Notes under the pieces: model-generated
Told to the model about the DNA's origin: nothing
The model's input: the letters and a program-made list of their open reading frames with translations, nothing else
The model's database searches: none
Source of the DNA: Mycobacterium aquaticum
Lineage (GTDB): Bacteria; Actinomycetota; Actinomycetes; Mycobacteriales; Mycobacteriaceae
Assembly (NCBI RefSeq): GCF_002086485.1
Contig: NZ_MVHF01000064.1
Coordinates: forward strand, 1 to 37,999
Reading direction: 5' to 3'
Length of the DNA stretch: 37,999 bases
In this document: positions 6,550 through 15,394 of the stretch, in pieces
Position numbering within the stretch: the first letter of the stretch is position 1
Layout: each line of letters opens with the position of its first letter
Program-made: the position numbers and the translations under genes

Positions 6550-7515
6550 ATGCAGGAGCGGACGCAGGAAATCGCCCGGTTGCGGCGGGTATTGGACGAC
6601 CGCGTCCGTGGACTCATGACCGACGACAGCAGAACCAAGCTGGCCGAGCTCCGCTCGGCGTGGGCGGACTCGCTGGCGACGACGATCGGCGACCCCGCAG
6701 CGATGGCCGAAACCCGCGCCAAGCTACTCGCCGAGAAGCGCGCAGCGCTCCTGAAAATCCCCAACTATCACGCGATACACAAACTGCAGCAAGAGTTTTC
6801 GCGTGACTGCCAGCGCCTCACAGACCACCGTAAAGACCGGCTGAGGGTACACCCGAAGACCTGGGCCGAAAGCCTCGACGCTTTCGGCATGCAGACATTC
6901 GAGCCGCCGTTCACGGCGTCGGACATCGTGGAATTCCCCGACATCCCCGGCACCGACCCGATCAGCTCCAATCAGTCCGCGACATCACCGCCTCAAGGCC
7001 TGATCATCAACGACGTCACGTGGCACGACGACAACACGTTCGGCGAGATCAACGACTTCAACCGCTGGGCCGGCTGCGACGTCTCGGTGGGCATCGACTT
7101 CGTAGCGCCGAGCTCCGGCTTCCTCAACGTCGCGATCAGCATGAAGAATCTGGTCAACCAGATCTGGGTACGCGGAACCGACAACTTCGGCTTGTCCTCG
7201 GCGAACCTCTCACTCGACCACCACATCTTTGTCCGGCTGGTACGCGGCGACCAGCGCGTCACGTCGTTCAAGACCGTCTTCAGCCAGACCTGGGTTCAGC
7301 TGGAGGGCGACGACTTCAATCTCACGTTCCCGCCGATCCCCGCGGGCCCGGCTGTGTTCGCCACCGACTTCGCCGACGCGCTGCACGCCGGCGAGAAGGT
7401 GCAGATCCTCGGCGGCTGCGAGACCGTGATCCACGCCGACGTGACCGACATGGATTGCACGGCGCGCGTCAACATGTGGTGGCAGCTGCAGAAGCTATGG
7501 GTGTGGCTGAGTTAG
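6550..7515 (+). CDS. hypothetical protein: helical N-terminus and beta-rich C-terminus
   Basis: I do not recognise a family for this 321-residue protein. Residues 1-100 are charged and helical, with heptad-like spacing suggesting a coiled coil (IARLRRVLDDRV; RAKLLAEKRAALLKI; LQQEFSRDCQRLTDHRKDRL). From about 145 the sequence turns beta-rich with Asn, Asp and aromatic residues and strand-like runs (GLIINDVTWHDD; FLNVAISMKNL; FNLTFPPIPAGPAVFATDF), ending in a Trp-rich tail. Two cysteines at GCDV and GGCET may pair, with a third near the end. No signal peptide or membrane helix is seen. A shell or lectin-like domain is possible but unsupported. The ATG at 6550 fits the nearby CRP-like site; an upstream GTG at 6532 is less likely. 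Its stop overlaps the stop of the convergent flavoprotein gene. Confidence 0.7.
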   Translation: MQERTQEIARLRRVLDDRVRGLMTDDSRTKLAELRSAWADSLATTIGDPAAMAETRAKLLAEKRAALLKIPNYHAIHKLQQEFSRDCQRLTDHRKDRLRVHPKTWAESLDAFGMQTFEPPFTASDIVEFPDIPGTDPISSNQSATSPPQGLIINDVTWHDDNTFGEINDFNRWAGCDVSVGIDFVAPSSGFLNVAISMKNLVNQIWVRGTDNFGLSSANLSLDHHIFVRLVRGDQRVTSFKTVFSQTWVQLEGDDFNLTFPPIPAGPAVFATDFADALHAGEKVQILGGCETVIHADVTDMDCTARVNMWWQLQKLWVWLS

Positions 7516-8720
7516 AAGTAACCGCTTCCCGGCAGCGCGGTGCCGCGCACGTAGTAGGCGCCGAGCGCCTGCGCCTTGTACGACGTCGGATTGTGCGACG
7601 CGAGGGTCCGGATGTTGCGCCAGTGCCGGTCGAGCAGATGCACGTTGCGCACCACCGACGCGCCGCCGACGTCGAAGATCTGCGACGCCGCCTTCTGCCC
7701 CAGTGCGTCGACGACCACCTTGGCGTGCGCTGCCTGCAGCGACGCCTCGTGTGCGAGCCGCAGATCCGGATCGGTGCCCGCGGTGTCGGCGTCGAACGCC
7801 AACTCCAGCGCGTCGGCCGCGCGCAGCACCGTCGCTTCGGCGGCATAGGCCGCGGCGGCGATCTCACCGACTTCGCGCTGCAACAGCGGATCGTCAGGGG
7901 CAGACGGGGTGGGGGCCCAGGCGAAGCTGCGCGAGCGCTGGTGCACATGCGCGACGGCATCGTCGCGCAACGCGTACAGCACCCCGACGATCAAAGCGGT
8001 CACGTACAGCTGAAAGAAGGCCCCGGACAGGTACATCGGTGCGGGATCGCCGCCGTCGGCAGCAGGCGGTAGGGGCAGCACCTCCTGCGGGTACACCACC
8101 ACGTCGTCGAAAACCGCGGTTCCGGTTCCGGTCGCGCGCTGGCCCATACCGTCCCAGTCGTCGACGACCGTGACGCCGGCACGATCGGTCGGCACGAGGA
8201 TCAGCACCGTGGCGCCGGTGTCGTCACTGGCGAGCACCTCGGTGTAGTCGGCGTAGAGGGTGCCGGTGGTGAAGTACTTGGTTCCGTTGAGCCGCAACTC
8301 GTCGCCGTGCGGTGTGAGGCGGGTCTGCCAGGTGAATTCACCGACCGTGGTGGTACCCAACTCGGTGGACGCGTTGCCGACGAGCTTGCCGCTCAACGCG
8401 AGATCGATGACGCGCGTGCGCTCTTCGCCCCCGAGGCGCAGCCGCTCTTCCACATGCGCGAAATGCCCACGCAGGATGTGTGCGACATTGACGTCGACGC
8501 GTGCCAACGCGATCACCGTGGCGAACAGCTCGCGCAGGCTGGCTCCGCCGCCGCCGTCTTCGGTGGGTACCCGCAGCGCGCCGAGGCGCGCGTCCCGGAT
8601 GAGATCGATTGCGGCGAAGGGTCGTTCACCGGTGCGCTCACGGTCCAACGCACCCGCGCCGATGGCGGCAAACAGGTCTTGCAGGCGATCCGCACCCAAA
8701 TCGACGGTGGTGACGGTCAT
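7512..8720 (-). CDS. DszC/SfnB-type acyl-CoA-dehydrogenase-like flavoprotein monooxygenase
   Basis: This 402-residue protein has the acyl-CoA dehydrogenase fold. An alpha N-domain carries RVPTEDGGGGASLRELF, a beta middle domain carries FTWQTRLTPHGDELRLNGTKYF, and the C-terminal helical bundle ends with GGASVVRNVHLLDRHWRNIRTLASHNPTSYK. That HWRNIRTL-HNP ending is typical of DszC, SfnB and related flavin-dependent monooxygenases, not of true acyl-CoA dehydrogenases, which carry a catalytic Glu. It probably uses reduced flavin and oxygen to oxidise a small sulfur or nitrogen compound. The ATG at 8720 overlaps the stop of the preceding DszA-like gene as ATGA, indicating translational coupling. 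It is the last gene of the operon. A flavin reductase is not encoded nearby and must come from elsewhere. Confidence 0.88.
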   Translation of the reverse strand: MTVTTVDLGADRLQDLFAAIGAGALDRERTGERPFAAIDLIRDARLGALRVPTEDGGGGASLRELFATVIALARVDVNVAHILRGHFAHVEERLRLGGEERTRVIDLALSGKLVGNASTELGTTTVGEFTWQTRLTPHGDELRLNGTKYFTTGTLYADYTEVLASDDTGATVLILVPTDRAGVTVVDDWDGMGQRATGTGTAVFDDVVVYPQEVLPLPPAADGGDPAPMYLSGAFFQLYVTALIVGVLYALRDDAVAHVHQRSRSFAWAPTPSAPDDPLLQREVGEIAAAAYAAEATVLRAADALELAFDADTAGTDPDLRLAHEASLQAAHAKVVVDALGQKAASQIFDVGGASVVRNVHLLDRHWRNIRTLASHNPTSYKAQALGAYYVRGTALPGSGYF

Positions 8721-10087
8721 CGGTGTGCCTCCTGGGTCACGCGGCGGTAACCCGCCGCTCGGTGTGTCTCGGGCAGTCGCGGCCCTTGACCGAACAGCTT
8801 GTGCCGCAGCGTCCCTTCGGTATACGACGTCTTGTAGACCCCGCGGCGTTGCAGCTCGGGGACGACGTGATCGATGAAGTCGACGAACGAGCCCGGTGTG
8901 ATGGCGTTGGTGATGTTGAACCCGTCGACGTCGGTCTCCTCGACCCACTCCTGCAGGTCGTCGGCGACCTGCTGCGGGCCTCCGACGCTGAACCCGCCCT
9001 CGGCGTCGATGGCGTGTGCGTCGACGAAATCGCGCAGTGTCCACTGGCCCTGACCGTAGTTCTGCACCGACGACTTCAGGAATTCGTTGTCGGTCACCGC
9101 AACCGGATCGTCGAGATCGAACTGGGAGAGGTCGGTTCCCAGCCAGCCCGACCACAACGCCAACGCGCCCTCGGGGTCGATGTAGCGCCGGAAGTCGGCG
9201 TACCGGGCTTGCGCGGCGGCATCGTCGGCACCGGTGACCACGACGTGCCCGTTGACGATCTTGACGTCGTACGGATCGCGTCCGGCGGCTTCGGCGCGGC
9301 GCCGGATGTCGGCGACGGTCTCCCGCAACGCCTCCTTGGTCGGCGCGCCGACGAAGATCACTTCGGCGTTCTCGGCGCCGAACTGCTTGCCGCGGCTGGA
9401 CGCACCCGCCTGATAGAGCACCGGGGTGCGCTGCGGCGACGGCTCGCACAGATGGATGCCCGGAACCCGGAAATGCCTGCCCTCGTGACCGATCGGGTGC
9501 ACCTTGGTCGGGTCGGCGTACTCGGCGCGGCCCGGGTCGGTGCCGACGGCATCGTCGTCCCACGACCCTTCCCACAGCTTGTAGAGCACCTCGGTGTATT
9601 CGTCGGCGATGTCGTAACGGTCGGCGTGCGGCGTGATGGTGTCCAGACCGTGGTTGCGGGCGGCACTCTCCAGATAGCCGGTGACGATGTTCCAGCCCAC
9701 GCGGCCCTTGGTCAGGTGGTCCAGCGTCGACATGCGGCGCGCGAACGAGTACGGGTGCTCGAACGACGTCGCGGCGGTGACACCGAAACCGAGATGCTCG
9801 GTGACCGTGGCCATCGCCGGCACGACCAGCAGCGGGTCGTTCACCGGGACCTGGGCGCCGGACCGCAGCGCGGCCTCAGGGCCGCCCCCGTAAACGTCGT
9901 AGACGCCGAGCACGTCGGCGATGAAGAGCCCGTCGAAAAGCCCACGCTCCAAGAGCTTCGCGAGGTCCAGCCAGTACCGCAGGTCCTTGTACTGCGCGGC
10001 CTGCGATTCGGGGTGTCGCCAGGTGCCCGCGACGATGTGCGCCACGCAGTTCATGTCGAATGCGTTGAGAACGATCTGTCGGGTCAT
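8717..10087 (-). CDS. NtaA/SnaA/DszA-family FMN-dependent monooxygenase (LLM class)
   Basis: This 456-residue protein is a luciferase-like TIM-barrel monooxygenase of the NtaA/DszA branch. Family marks are GTWRHPESQAAQYKDLRYW, GLFDGLFIADVLG, SFEHPYSFARRMSTLDHLT, GRVGWNIVTGYLESAARNHGL, HADRYDIADEYTEVLYKLWEGSW and, near the end, GGPQQVADDLQEWVEETDVDGFN. These enzymes take FMNH2 from a separate reductase and cleave C-S or C-N bonds in sulfones, nitrilotriacetate or related compounds. The start at 10087 has a GGAGG site just upstream and lies 1 nt beyond the stop of the double-ATPase gene. Together with the DszC-like enzyme and the ABC importer, it suggests uptake and oxidative desulfurisation or amine release. 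The substrate cannot be read from sequence. Confidence 0.9.
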   Translation of the reverse strand: MTRQIVLNAFDMNCVAHIVAGTWRHPESQAAQYKDLRYWLDLAKLLERGLFDGLFIADVLGVYDVYGGGPEAALRSGAQVPVNDPLLVVPAMATVTEHLGFGVTAATSFEHPYSFARRMSTLDHLTKGRVGWNIVTGYLESAARNHGLDTITPHADRYDIADEYTEVLYKLWEGSWDDDAVGTDPGRAEYADPTKVHPIGHEGRHFRVPGIHLCEPSPQRTPVLYQAGASSRGKQFGAENAEVIFVGAPTKEALRETVADIRRRAEAAGRDPYDVKIVNGHVVVTGADDAAAQARYADFRRYIDPEGALALWSGWLGTDLSQFDLDDPVAVTDNEFLKSSVQNYGQGQWTLRDFVDAHAIDAEGGFSVGGPQQVADDLQEWVEETDVDGFNITNAITPGSFVDFIDHVVPELQRRGVYKTSYTEGTLRHKLFGQGPRLPETHRAAGYRRVTQEAHR

Positions 10088-10088
10088 G

Positions 10089-11726
10089 TCAGCCTCCGGA
10101 GACAGGTTGCGGTTCGGCGGTGCTGGGCAGGCTCGCCAACAGCTTCTGGGTATAGGGATCGCTCGGCGAGTCGAATATCTGTGCAGCAGTGCCAGACTCG
10201 ACGATCCGGCCGCCACGCATCACGAGCACCCGGTCGGCCATGTGATGGATGACGCCGAGATCGTGTGAGATGAACAGATACGACAAGCCGAGCCGCTGCT
10301 GCAGATCGGTGAGCAGGTCGAGCACCTGGGCCTGGATCGTCACGTCGAGTGCCGAAACCGGCTCGTCGCACACGATCACGTCGGGCTCGGGTGCCAAGGC
10401 TCGGGCGATCGCCACGCGCTGACGCTGCCCTCCGGACAACAACAGTGGGCGCCGGTTCAGATGTTCGGCAGGTAACCCGACATCGGCGATCAACTCGGCC
10501 GTGCGGTCCCGTCGCGCCTCGGGGTCCGCGTACACCTCGGCGGGCAGCGCGTCCTCGATGATGCGCCGCACGGTCCAGCGCGGGTCGAACGATCCGAGCG
10601 GGTCCTGGTACACCACCGAGATCCGGCGGCGGCGCGAGCGGCGCGCTGCTTCGGGCACTGCGCTCCACGGTTCGCCGGCCAGCGTCACTGTCCCGGCGTC
10701 GGGTTCCAGCAGTGCCAGCGCGAGCCGGGCCGTCGTCGTCTTCCCGGACCCCGACTCACCCACGATGCCGAGCGTCTCCCCCACTCCGAGCGTGAACGAA
10801 ACATCCTCGACGGCAGCACGTTGCACGCCGTCGGGCCCGGTGAACACCTTCCGCAGCCCCTCGGCGGCCAACAGCACCTCATCCCGGTGCGGCGCCGATG
10901 CCACCTCCGGCGCGGGCGTACCCGACAGCCGGGTGCCCTTGCGGTGAGCGGCCGGTACGGCGTCGAGCAGGGTGCGCGTATAGGGATGCGCCGGCTGCTC
11001 GAGCACCGACGCGACCGGGCCCTGTTCGACCAGCAGACCGTTGCGCATCACCGCGACGCGATCAGCCAACCGGGTCACCACGGCCAGGTCGTGACTGATC
11101 AGGATCAGCCCGGTACCACGCTCTTTCATGCTCTGCAGCAGGTCGAGGATCTGTGCCTGCACCGTGACGTCGAGTGCGGTGGTCGGCTCGTCGGCGATGA
11201 GCAGTGGCGGGTCGAGTGCGATCGCCGAGGCGATGAGGGCGCGTTGGCGCTGCCCACCGGAGAGCTGATGCGGCAGCTGGCGAGCCCGCAGCTCTGGCTC
11301 GGGAACGCCTACAGCACTGAGCAGTTCGAGCACCCGCTCGCGTCGCCGGGCACGCCCACCGAACCGGTGCAGCCGCAGCGTCTCGGCGATCTCACTGCCC
11401 ACGGTCCGCAGCGGATCGAGCGATACCAGCGCGTCCTGCAGTACGAAACCGACCTGACTGCCACGGATTCGGCGCCAGTCCCGGTCCCGGTTTTCCAGCA
11501 CCGAGCGACCCTGCAGTTCGAGTCGGGTTGCGCTGACGTGTGCGGTGGCGCCGGACAAGCCGAGGAGCGTGCGGGCGGTGACGCTCTTGCCGGAACCGGA
11601 TTCGCCGACGATGGCGAAGCACTCACCGGGTGCGACGTCGAAAGATACTCCGCGCACGACCGGTTGCGGGTCGCGGGCACCGAAGGCGACGGCGAGGTCT
11701 TCGACCCGCAGGAGAGGTGTGGTCAT
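10089..11726 (-). CDS. peptide/nickel-type ABC importer, fused double ATPase
   Basis: Two complete ATPase domains lie in one 545-residue chain, equivalent to DppD and DppF joined. Domain 1 has Walker A GESGSGKS at 41-48, LSGGQ at 155-159 and Walker B LLIADE. Domain 2 has Walker A ending GKT (323-330), LSGGQ at 430-434, Walker B VIVCDEP and H-loop His488. Both carry the oligopeptide-transporter marks ALDVT(V/I)QAQ(I/V)LDLL and HPYT or DPYT. It powers the two permeases encoded upstream. Its ATG overlaps the stop of the second permease as ATGA, and its own stop is 1 nt from the DszA-like start. Confidence 0.94.
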   Translation of the reverse strand: MTTPLLRVEDLAVAFGARDPQPVVRGVSFDVAPGECFAIVGESGSGKSVTARTLLGLSGATAHVSATRLELQGRSVLENRDRDWRRIRGSQVGFVLQDALVSLDPLRTVGSEIAETLRLHRFGGRARRRERVLELLSAVGVPEPELRARQLPHQLSGGQRQRALIASAIALDPPLLIADEPTTALDVTVQAQILDLLQSMKERGTGLILISHDLAVVTRLADRVAVMRNGLLVEQGPVASVLEQPAHPYTRTLLDAVPAAHRKGTRLSGTPAPEVASAPHRDEVLLAAEGLRKVFTGPDGVQRAAVEDVSFTLGVGETLGIVGESGSGKTTTARLALALLEPDAGTVTLAGEPWSAVPEAARRSRRRRISVVYQDPLGSFDPRWTVRRIIEDALPAEVYADPEARRDRTAELIADVGLPAEHLNRRPLLLSGGQRQRVAIARALAPEPDVIVCDEPVSALDVTIQAQVLDLLTDLQQRLGLSYLFISHDLGVIHHMADRVLVMRGGRIVESGTAAQIFDSPSDPYTQKLLASLPSTAEPQPVSGG

Positions 11727-12589
11727 GTCAGACGTCCTTCGAGTCGCTGTTGCAGGTGACGGCCGAGCACTGTGACGGCCAAGGTGCACCCGACGATCGC
11801 GAGGCCGGGAAACAGCTCCAGCCACCACGCCGTCGACACGAAATCGCGTCCGGCGTCGAGCATCGCGCCCCATTCGGGTGCCGGCGGGGCGACACCGAGC
11901 CCCAGGAAGCTCAACGAGGACGCCCACACGATGGATTGGCCGACACCCAGTGTCGCCAACGCCACCAGGGGCCGCATGGCGTTGGGGAACACGTGGCTTG
12001 CGATGATCCGCAATGGTGTGTGCCCCAGGACGATCGCGGCGTCGACGTATCCGGAATCCTTCACGGCGATCACCTGACCGCGCACCATCCACGCGTAACC
12101 GGCCGCGGATCCGAGTGCGACCGCCACGATCTCCGTCGCCACACCGGGCCCGAACACGGCAATGAACAACAACGCGATCAGCAGTCCGGGTATCGACAGG
12201 ACGACTTCGAGGAACCGGCTGATCGCGCCGTCGGTGATCCGTCCGCCGAGCCCCGCCGCGAACCCGAAGGCGATCGCGAACAGCAGCGCGAGAGCCGTTG
12301 CGCCGGTGCCGATCAGCAGCGAACTGCGGGCGCCGAAAACCACCCGTGTGTAGATGTCGCGGCCCGATGCGTCGGTACCGAACCAGTGCTGTGGCGACGG
12401 TCCTTGCAGGGCAGCACCGATGTCGGTGTCGAATGGGGACTCGTGCGTGAAGAGACCCGGTGCGATCGCCCATGCCAGCACCAGCAGCAGGAAAAGCGCC
12501 GAGACCCACACCGCCGGTCGGAACCCACGTGCCGAAGCAACGTGCAGAGTGGACCGTACGGCGGTCGGGTCCGCGATGTTGACGGTCAT
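11723..12589 (-). CDS. ABC importer permease, DppC/OppC type
   Basis: This 288-residue permease has the N-terminal OppC-type helix, the HWFGTDASGRDIYTRVVFGARSSL periplasmic block, and a C-terminal transmembrane domain. The coupling loop (VDAAIVLGHTPLRIIASHVFPNAMRPLVALATL) is the EAA motif contacting the ATPase. SFLGLGVAPPAPEWGAML is a hallmark of the subfamily. Start and stop codons both overlap neighbours by 4 nt (ATGA), so its synthesis is coupled to the other permease and to the double ATPase. Confidence 0.94.
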   Translation of the reverse strand: MTVNIADPTAVRSTLHVASARGFRPAVWVSALFLLLVLAWAIAPGLFTHESPFDTDIGAALQGPSPQHWFGTDASGRDIYTRVVFGARSSLLIGTGATALALLFAIAFGFAAGLGGRITDGAISRFLEVVLSIPGLLIALLFIAVFGPGVATEIVAVALGSAAGYAWMVRGQVIAVKDSGYVDAAIVLGHTPLRIIASHVFPNAMRPLVALATLGVGQSIVWASSLSFLGLGVAPPAPEWGAMLDAGRDFVSTAWWLELFPGLAIVGCTLAVTVLGRHLQQRLEGRLT

Positions 12590-13557
12590 CGGCCGGCCTT
12601 TCGCAAGCGCGGATCTATCTGCCCGAAGGCGACATTCACCGCGGCGTTGGCGATCACATAGACCGCGGCGACGAACAACGTCACGCCCATCACCACCGGC
12701 ATGTCGTGCGCAATGACGGCGTCGACGAGCATGCGGCCCAGGCCCGGTCGGACGAAGATGGTCTCGACGATCACCGCGGTGGAGAACAACGAGCCCAACG
12801 CCCACCCGGACAGCGTGAGGCCGGGCAGCACGGCATGGCGCAGGGCATGCCGCCAGCGCACTCCCCAGTCGCTCATCCCACGGGCGCGGGCCGAAACCGC
12901 AAACGGTTGTTCCAGTGCCGAGGAGAATTCGTCGCGGGTCACCTGCCCGAGGAATCCCGCCAGCGGCAGCGCGAGGGTCAACGCGGGCAGCGCCAGCCCG
13001 TCGATACCTCCGTCACCGACCACGGGGAGCCAGTGCAGCTGGAAGGCGAAGATCACCAAAAGCACGATGCCGAGCCAGTATTGGGGCAGGGCGGCCAGAA
13101 AGGTCTCCAACGCCGATCCGATCGCGGAGACCGGACGACTCCGGTGCGCCGTCAGCAAGGTGACGGCAACGGCGATCACCCACGACGCCGCCAAGGACAC
13201 GGCGGTGAGCGTCAGGGTGGGACCGATCTGTTGCACGATCATGTCGGTCACCGGCTGTTTGCGGCTGTAGGACGTGCCGAGATCACCACGCACCAATCCA
13301 CCGAGATAGTGCAGGTACTGGACCAACACGGGCTGGTCGAGCCCGTACTGGACGCGCACCGCGGCGATCTGCTCGGGTGAGGGTTTGGCACCGGCGCCGC
13401 CCAGGATCGCCAGTACGGGGTCGGTGCGCATCAGCTTCTGGGCGAAGAAGGTCAGGGTCGCCGCACCCCACAGCACGCCGACGACACCGGCGACCCGACC
13501 GGCCAGCCGCCGCACCCGGATCGGGGTGCGGCGCGCCGCAACGGCGAGGTCGGTCAC
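12586..13557 (-). CDS. ABC importer permease, DppB/OppB type
   Basis: This roughly 323-residue permease has the DppB pattern: a first helix with TFFAQKLMRTDPVLAI, the QYGLDQPVLVQYLHYLGGLVRGDLGTSY block, and the EAA-like coupling loop (SARARGMSDWGVRWRHALRHAVLP). It ends NVAFGQIDPRLRKAGR. I chose the GTG at 13557 because it forms a 4-nt GTGA overlap with the stop of the solute-binding protein gene, as elsewhere in the operon. A second GTG at 13569 would add four residues. Neither has an obvious ribosome site, consistent with translational coupling. Confidence 0.93.
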   Translation of the reverse strand: MTDLAVAARRTPIRVRRLAGRVAGVVGVLWGAATLTFFAQKLMRTDPVLAILGGAGAKPSPEQIAAVRVQYGLDQPVLVQYLHYLGGLVRGDLGTSYSRKQPVTDMIVQQIGPTLTLTAVSLAASWVIAVAVTLLTAHRSRPVSAIGSALETFLAALPQYWLGIVLLVIFAFQLHWLPVVGDGGIDGLALPALTLALPLAGFLGQVTRDEFSSALEQPFAVSARARGMSDWGVRWRHALRHAVLPGLTLSGWALGSLFSTAVIVETIFVRPGLGRMLVDAVIAHDMPVVMGVTLFVAAVYVIANAAVNVAFGQIDPRLRKAGR

Positions 13558-15218
13558 GGCGCCAGCCACGCGTCGTGCAGTACGGGTTCACCTTCGGACG
13601 GTTCGATCCAGACGTCCTTGAGCCGCTTCTTGCTCACGAGCCGGGTGGTCTGTGGATACAGGCCCAGGAAATAGGCGTTCTCCGCCACCACTTTCTGCAC
13701 GGTGTCGTACAGATGCTTTTGCTGCTCAACGTCGTTCGATGCCGCTACCTCGTGCAGCGGGCCGTCGATGGCGGGATTCTGCACCCACGACATGTTGTTG
13801 CCGGGAGCCAGTTTCAGCGAGTCCGTGGAGTACACGATCGACAACACAAGGGGCGTCGGGCTGTTCCAGTAGGCGCCGGCCAATGCGTCGTAGGCATTGG
13901 GATCGGTGAACGCCGCGTAGTACTGATCCTGCGGGATCGGCTTGAGGACGAGATTGAAGCCGATTTCCTTTTCCGCGGCCTGGATGTCCTGGTACAGCGT
14001 CACGTCCGCCGGTGGGGTGTCGCCGGGGTCGGACGAGTACACCACCGTCGCGGTGAGTTGCTTGCCGTCCTTGGTCCGGAAGCCGTCACCGTCACGTTGG
14101 GTCCATCCCGCCGCGTCGAGCAGCTGGTTGGCCTTGCCCGGGTCGTGCTTGTAGAAGTCACCGAGGCTGTCGTCGACGAACGGCGTGGTCGACGACAGTG
14201 GGCCGTGCTCCCAGTTGAAGACGCCCAGGTATGCGCTCTTGACGGCCGCTTCGGCGTTGGCGCCGTGGATGAAGGCCTGGCGAACAGCGGTGTCGGTGAA
14301 CGGCGCACGAGTTGTGTTGAGCGCGAACCCGTTCGGTTGCCCGGTATGGGTGAATTCCTGCAGGGCCAGGTTCGGGTCGCTCTTGAGCGCGGCGTTCTGC
14401 TGCGGCGGCGGGTTGAAGATGAGGTCGGCGCCCTGCCCCTGCACGGCGGCGAACCGCACGGACCCGTCTTCGAGGAACTTCCAGCTCACATGGTCGAGGT
14501 AGGCGGGGCCCTGGTGTTTGGCGTCTGCGGGTGCGGAGTTGTAGTCGGGATTGCGGTCGAGTTCGACGCTCTGGCCGTGTACCCATTCTTTGACCTTGAA
14601 GGGGCCGGTACCCACGGGACTCTGGCAATTGGCGCCCAGACCGCGTGCCATCGCCTTGGGCGACTCGATGCCGAAGAAGGCCTGTGACAGAACCGGCAGC
14701 AGGGCCGAATACGGCTTGGACAGCTTGATCTCGAACGTCGCCGGGTCTACCGCGCGCGAGGACTGGTAGTACGGCTTCAGGTAGCCGGCGTCGGTCAATG
14801 ATTGTGTTGCCGGGTCGAGCATCTGGTCGAAGTTGGCCTTGACCGCGGCGGCGTCGAGCGGCTCGCCGTCGTGGAATTTGACGCCCTGCTTGATCTTGAA
14901 CGTGTAGGTCAGCCCGTCAGGTGAGACGGTCCATGAATCGGCCAGCCAGGGCACCACAGTGCCGTCGCGGCGTTCGGAGACCAGGGAATCCAGGAACTGG
15001 CGGGCGACGTAGGTCTGTGGCATGTCACCGTTGTTGTGCGGGTCGAGGCACAGCGGTTCACGGTCGGCGCCGTAGACGATCGAGCCGCCGCTCACCGGCG
15101 TACCGCCGCCATCTGATGAGGTCTGGCTCGAACCACCGCAGCCGGACAGCGCCAGGCCGGCGACAAGGGCCACCGCAGTCATTGCGGCAGCGCGACGAGA
15201 GGGGAAGGAATCTGGCAT
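13554..15218 (-). CDS. family 5 extracellular solute-binding lipoprotein
   Basis: This 554-residue protein has a lipoprotein signal peptide with lipobox LSGC (Cys27) and the SBP_bac_5 fold. Marks include EPLCLDPHNN early, the LTYTFKIKQGVKFHDGEPLDAAAVKANF block, FAVQ-type ligand-lobe segments, and the PLVLSIVYSTD region late. It captures the substrate outside the membrane and delivers it to the two permeases. Family 5 proteins bind peptides, nickel, opines and other small molecules; the downstream flavin monooxygenases suggest a non-peptide ligand. I chose ATG 15218 because it places the lipobox correctly; the longer frame from 15260 lacks this. First gene of a six-gene operon. Confidence 0.92.
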   Translation of the reverse strand: MPDSFPSRRAAAMTAVALVAGLALSGCGGSSQTSSDGGGTPVSGGSIVYGADREPLCLDPHNNGDMPQTYVARQFLDSLVSERRDGTVVPWLADSWTVSPDGLTYTFKIKQGVKFHDGEPLDAAAVKANFDQMLDPATQSLTDAGYLKPYYQSSRAVDPATFEIKLSKPYSALLPVLSQAFFGIESPKAMARGLGANCQSPVGTGPFKVKEWVHGQSVELDRNPDYNSAPADAKHQGPAYLDHVSWKFLEDGSVRFAAVQGQGADLIFNPPPQQNAALKSDPNLALQEFTHTGQPNGFALNTTRAPFTDTAVRQAFIHGANAEAAVKSAYLGVFNWEHGPLSSTTPFVDDSLGDFYKHDPGKANQLLDAAGWTQRDGDGFRTKDGKQLTATVVYSSDPGDTPPADVTLYQDIQAAEKEIGFNLVLKPIPQDQYYAAFTDPNAYDALAGAYWNSPTPLVLSIVYSTDSLKLAPGNNMSWVQNPAIDGPLHEVAASNDVEQQKHLYDTVQKVVAENAYFLGLYPQTTRLVSKKRLKDVWIEPSEGEPVLHDAWLAP

Positions 15219-15251
15219 CGGTGGTTGGTCTTTCAGTGCAGCGATCAACGC

Positions 15252-15290
15252 CACGCCCAACGGCCCCCACGCCCCACAGAGACGGGCGTG
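15252..15290 (-). promoter_or_regulatory. leader repeat with two mutually exclusive pairings
   Basis: On the minus strand, CACGCCC (15290-15284) is complementary to GGGCGTG at 15274-15268 and to a second GGGCGTG at 15258-15252. Only one pair can form at a time. The stretch lies 34-72 nt upstream of the binding-protein start, so it is probably in its 5' leader. It could be a two-state RNA switch or a protein site with three half-sites; neither is shown. It does not match a riboswitch class I recognise. Confidence 0.3.
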
Positions 15291-15320
15291 CGGTCTGGCG
15301 CTGGTGTTGTGTTATCGGGT

Positions 15321-15346
15321 GTTTCTGGCGGATAGGGCCCAGAAAC
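15321..15346. repeat. 8-bp perfect inverted repeat upstream of the import operon
   Basis: GTTTCTGG at 15321-15328 and CCAGAAAC at 15339-15346 are separated by 10 bp. The repeat lies 49 nt beyond the SGNH hydrolase stop and about 100 nt before the binding-protein start. It could be a terminator hairpin of the upstream genes (no T-run follows on the minus strand) or an operator of the import operon. Confidence 0.4.
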
Positions 15347-15394
15347 AATCCCGCGATCCGTCAGATGCCGGAAGGAATGGAATCGTGGCGATCC

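Noticed and set aside
7512..9575. A 687-codon frame that would make the DszC-like protein much longer
   Set aside because: The part above 8720 is a shadow of the DszA-like gene; family length and the ATGA overlap support start 8720.
8723..10252. 509-codon open frame on the plus strand opposite the DszA-like gene
   Set aside because: Antisense shadow of a clear flavin monooxygenase; no signal, motif or ribosome site.
15219..15394. SAM-type or other named riboswitch ahead of the import operon
   Set aside because: Only short competing hairpins are present; no conserved core of a riboswitch class I know could be matched.
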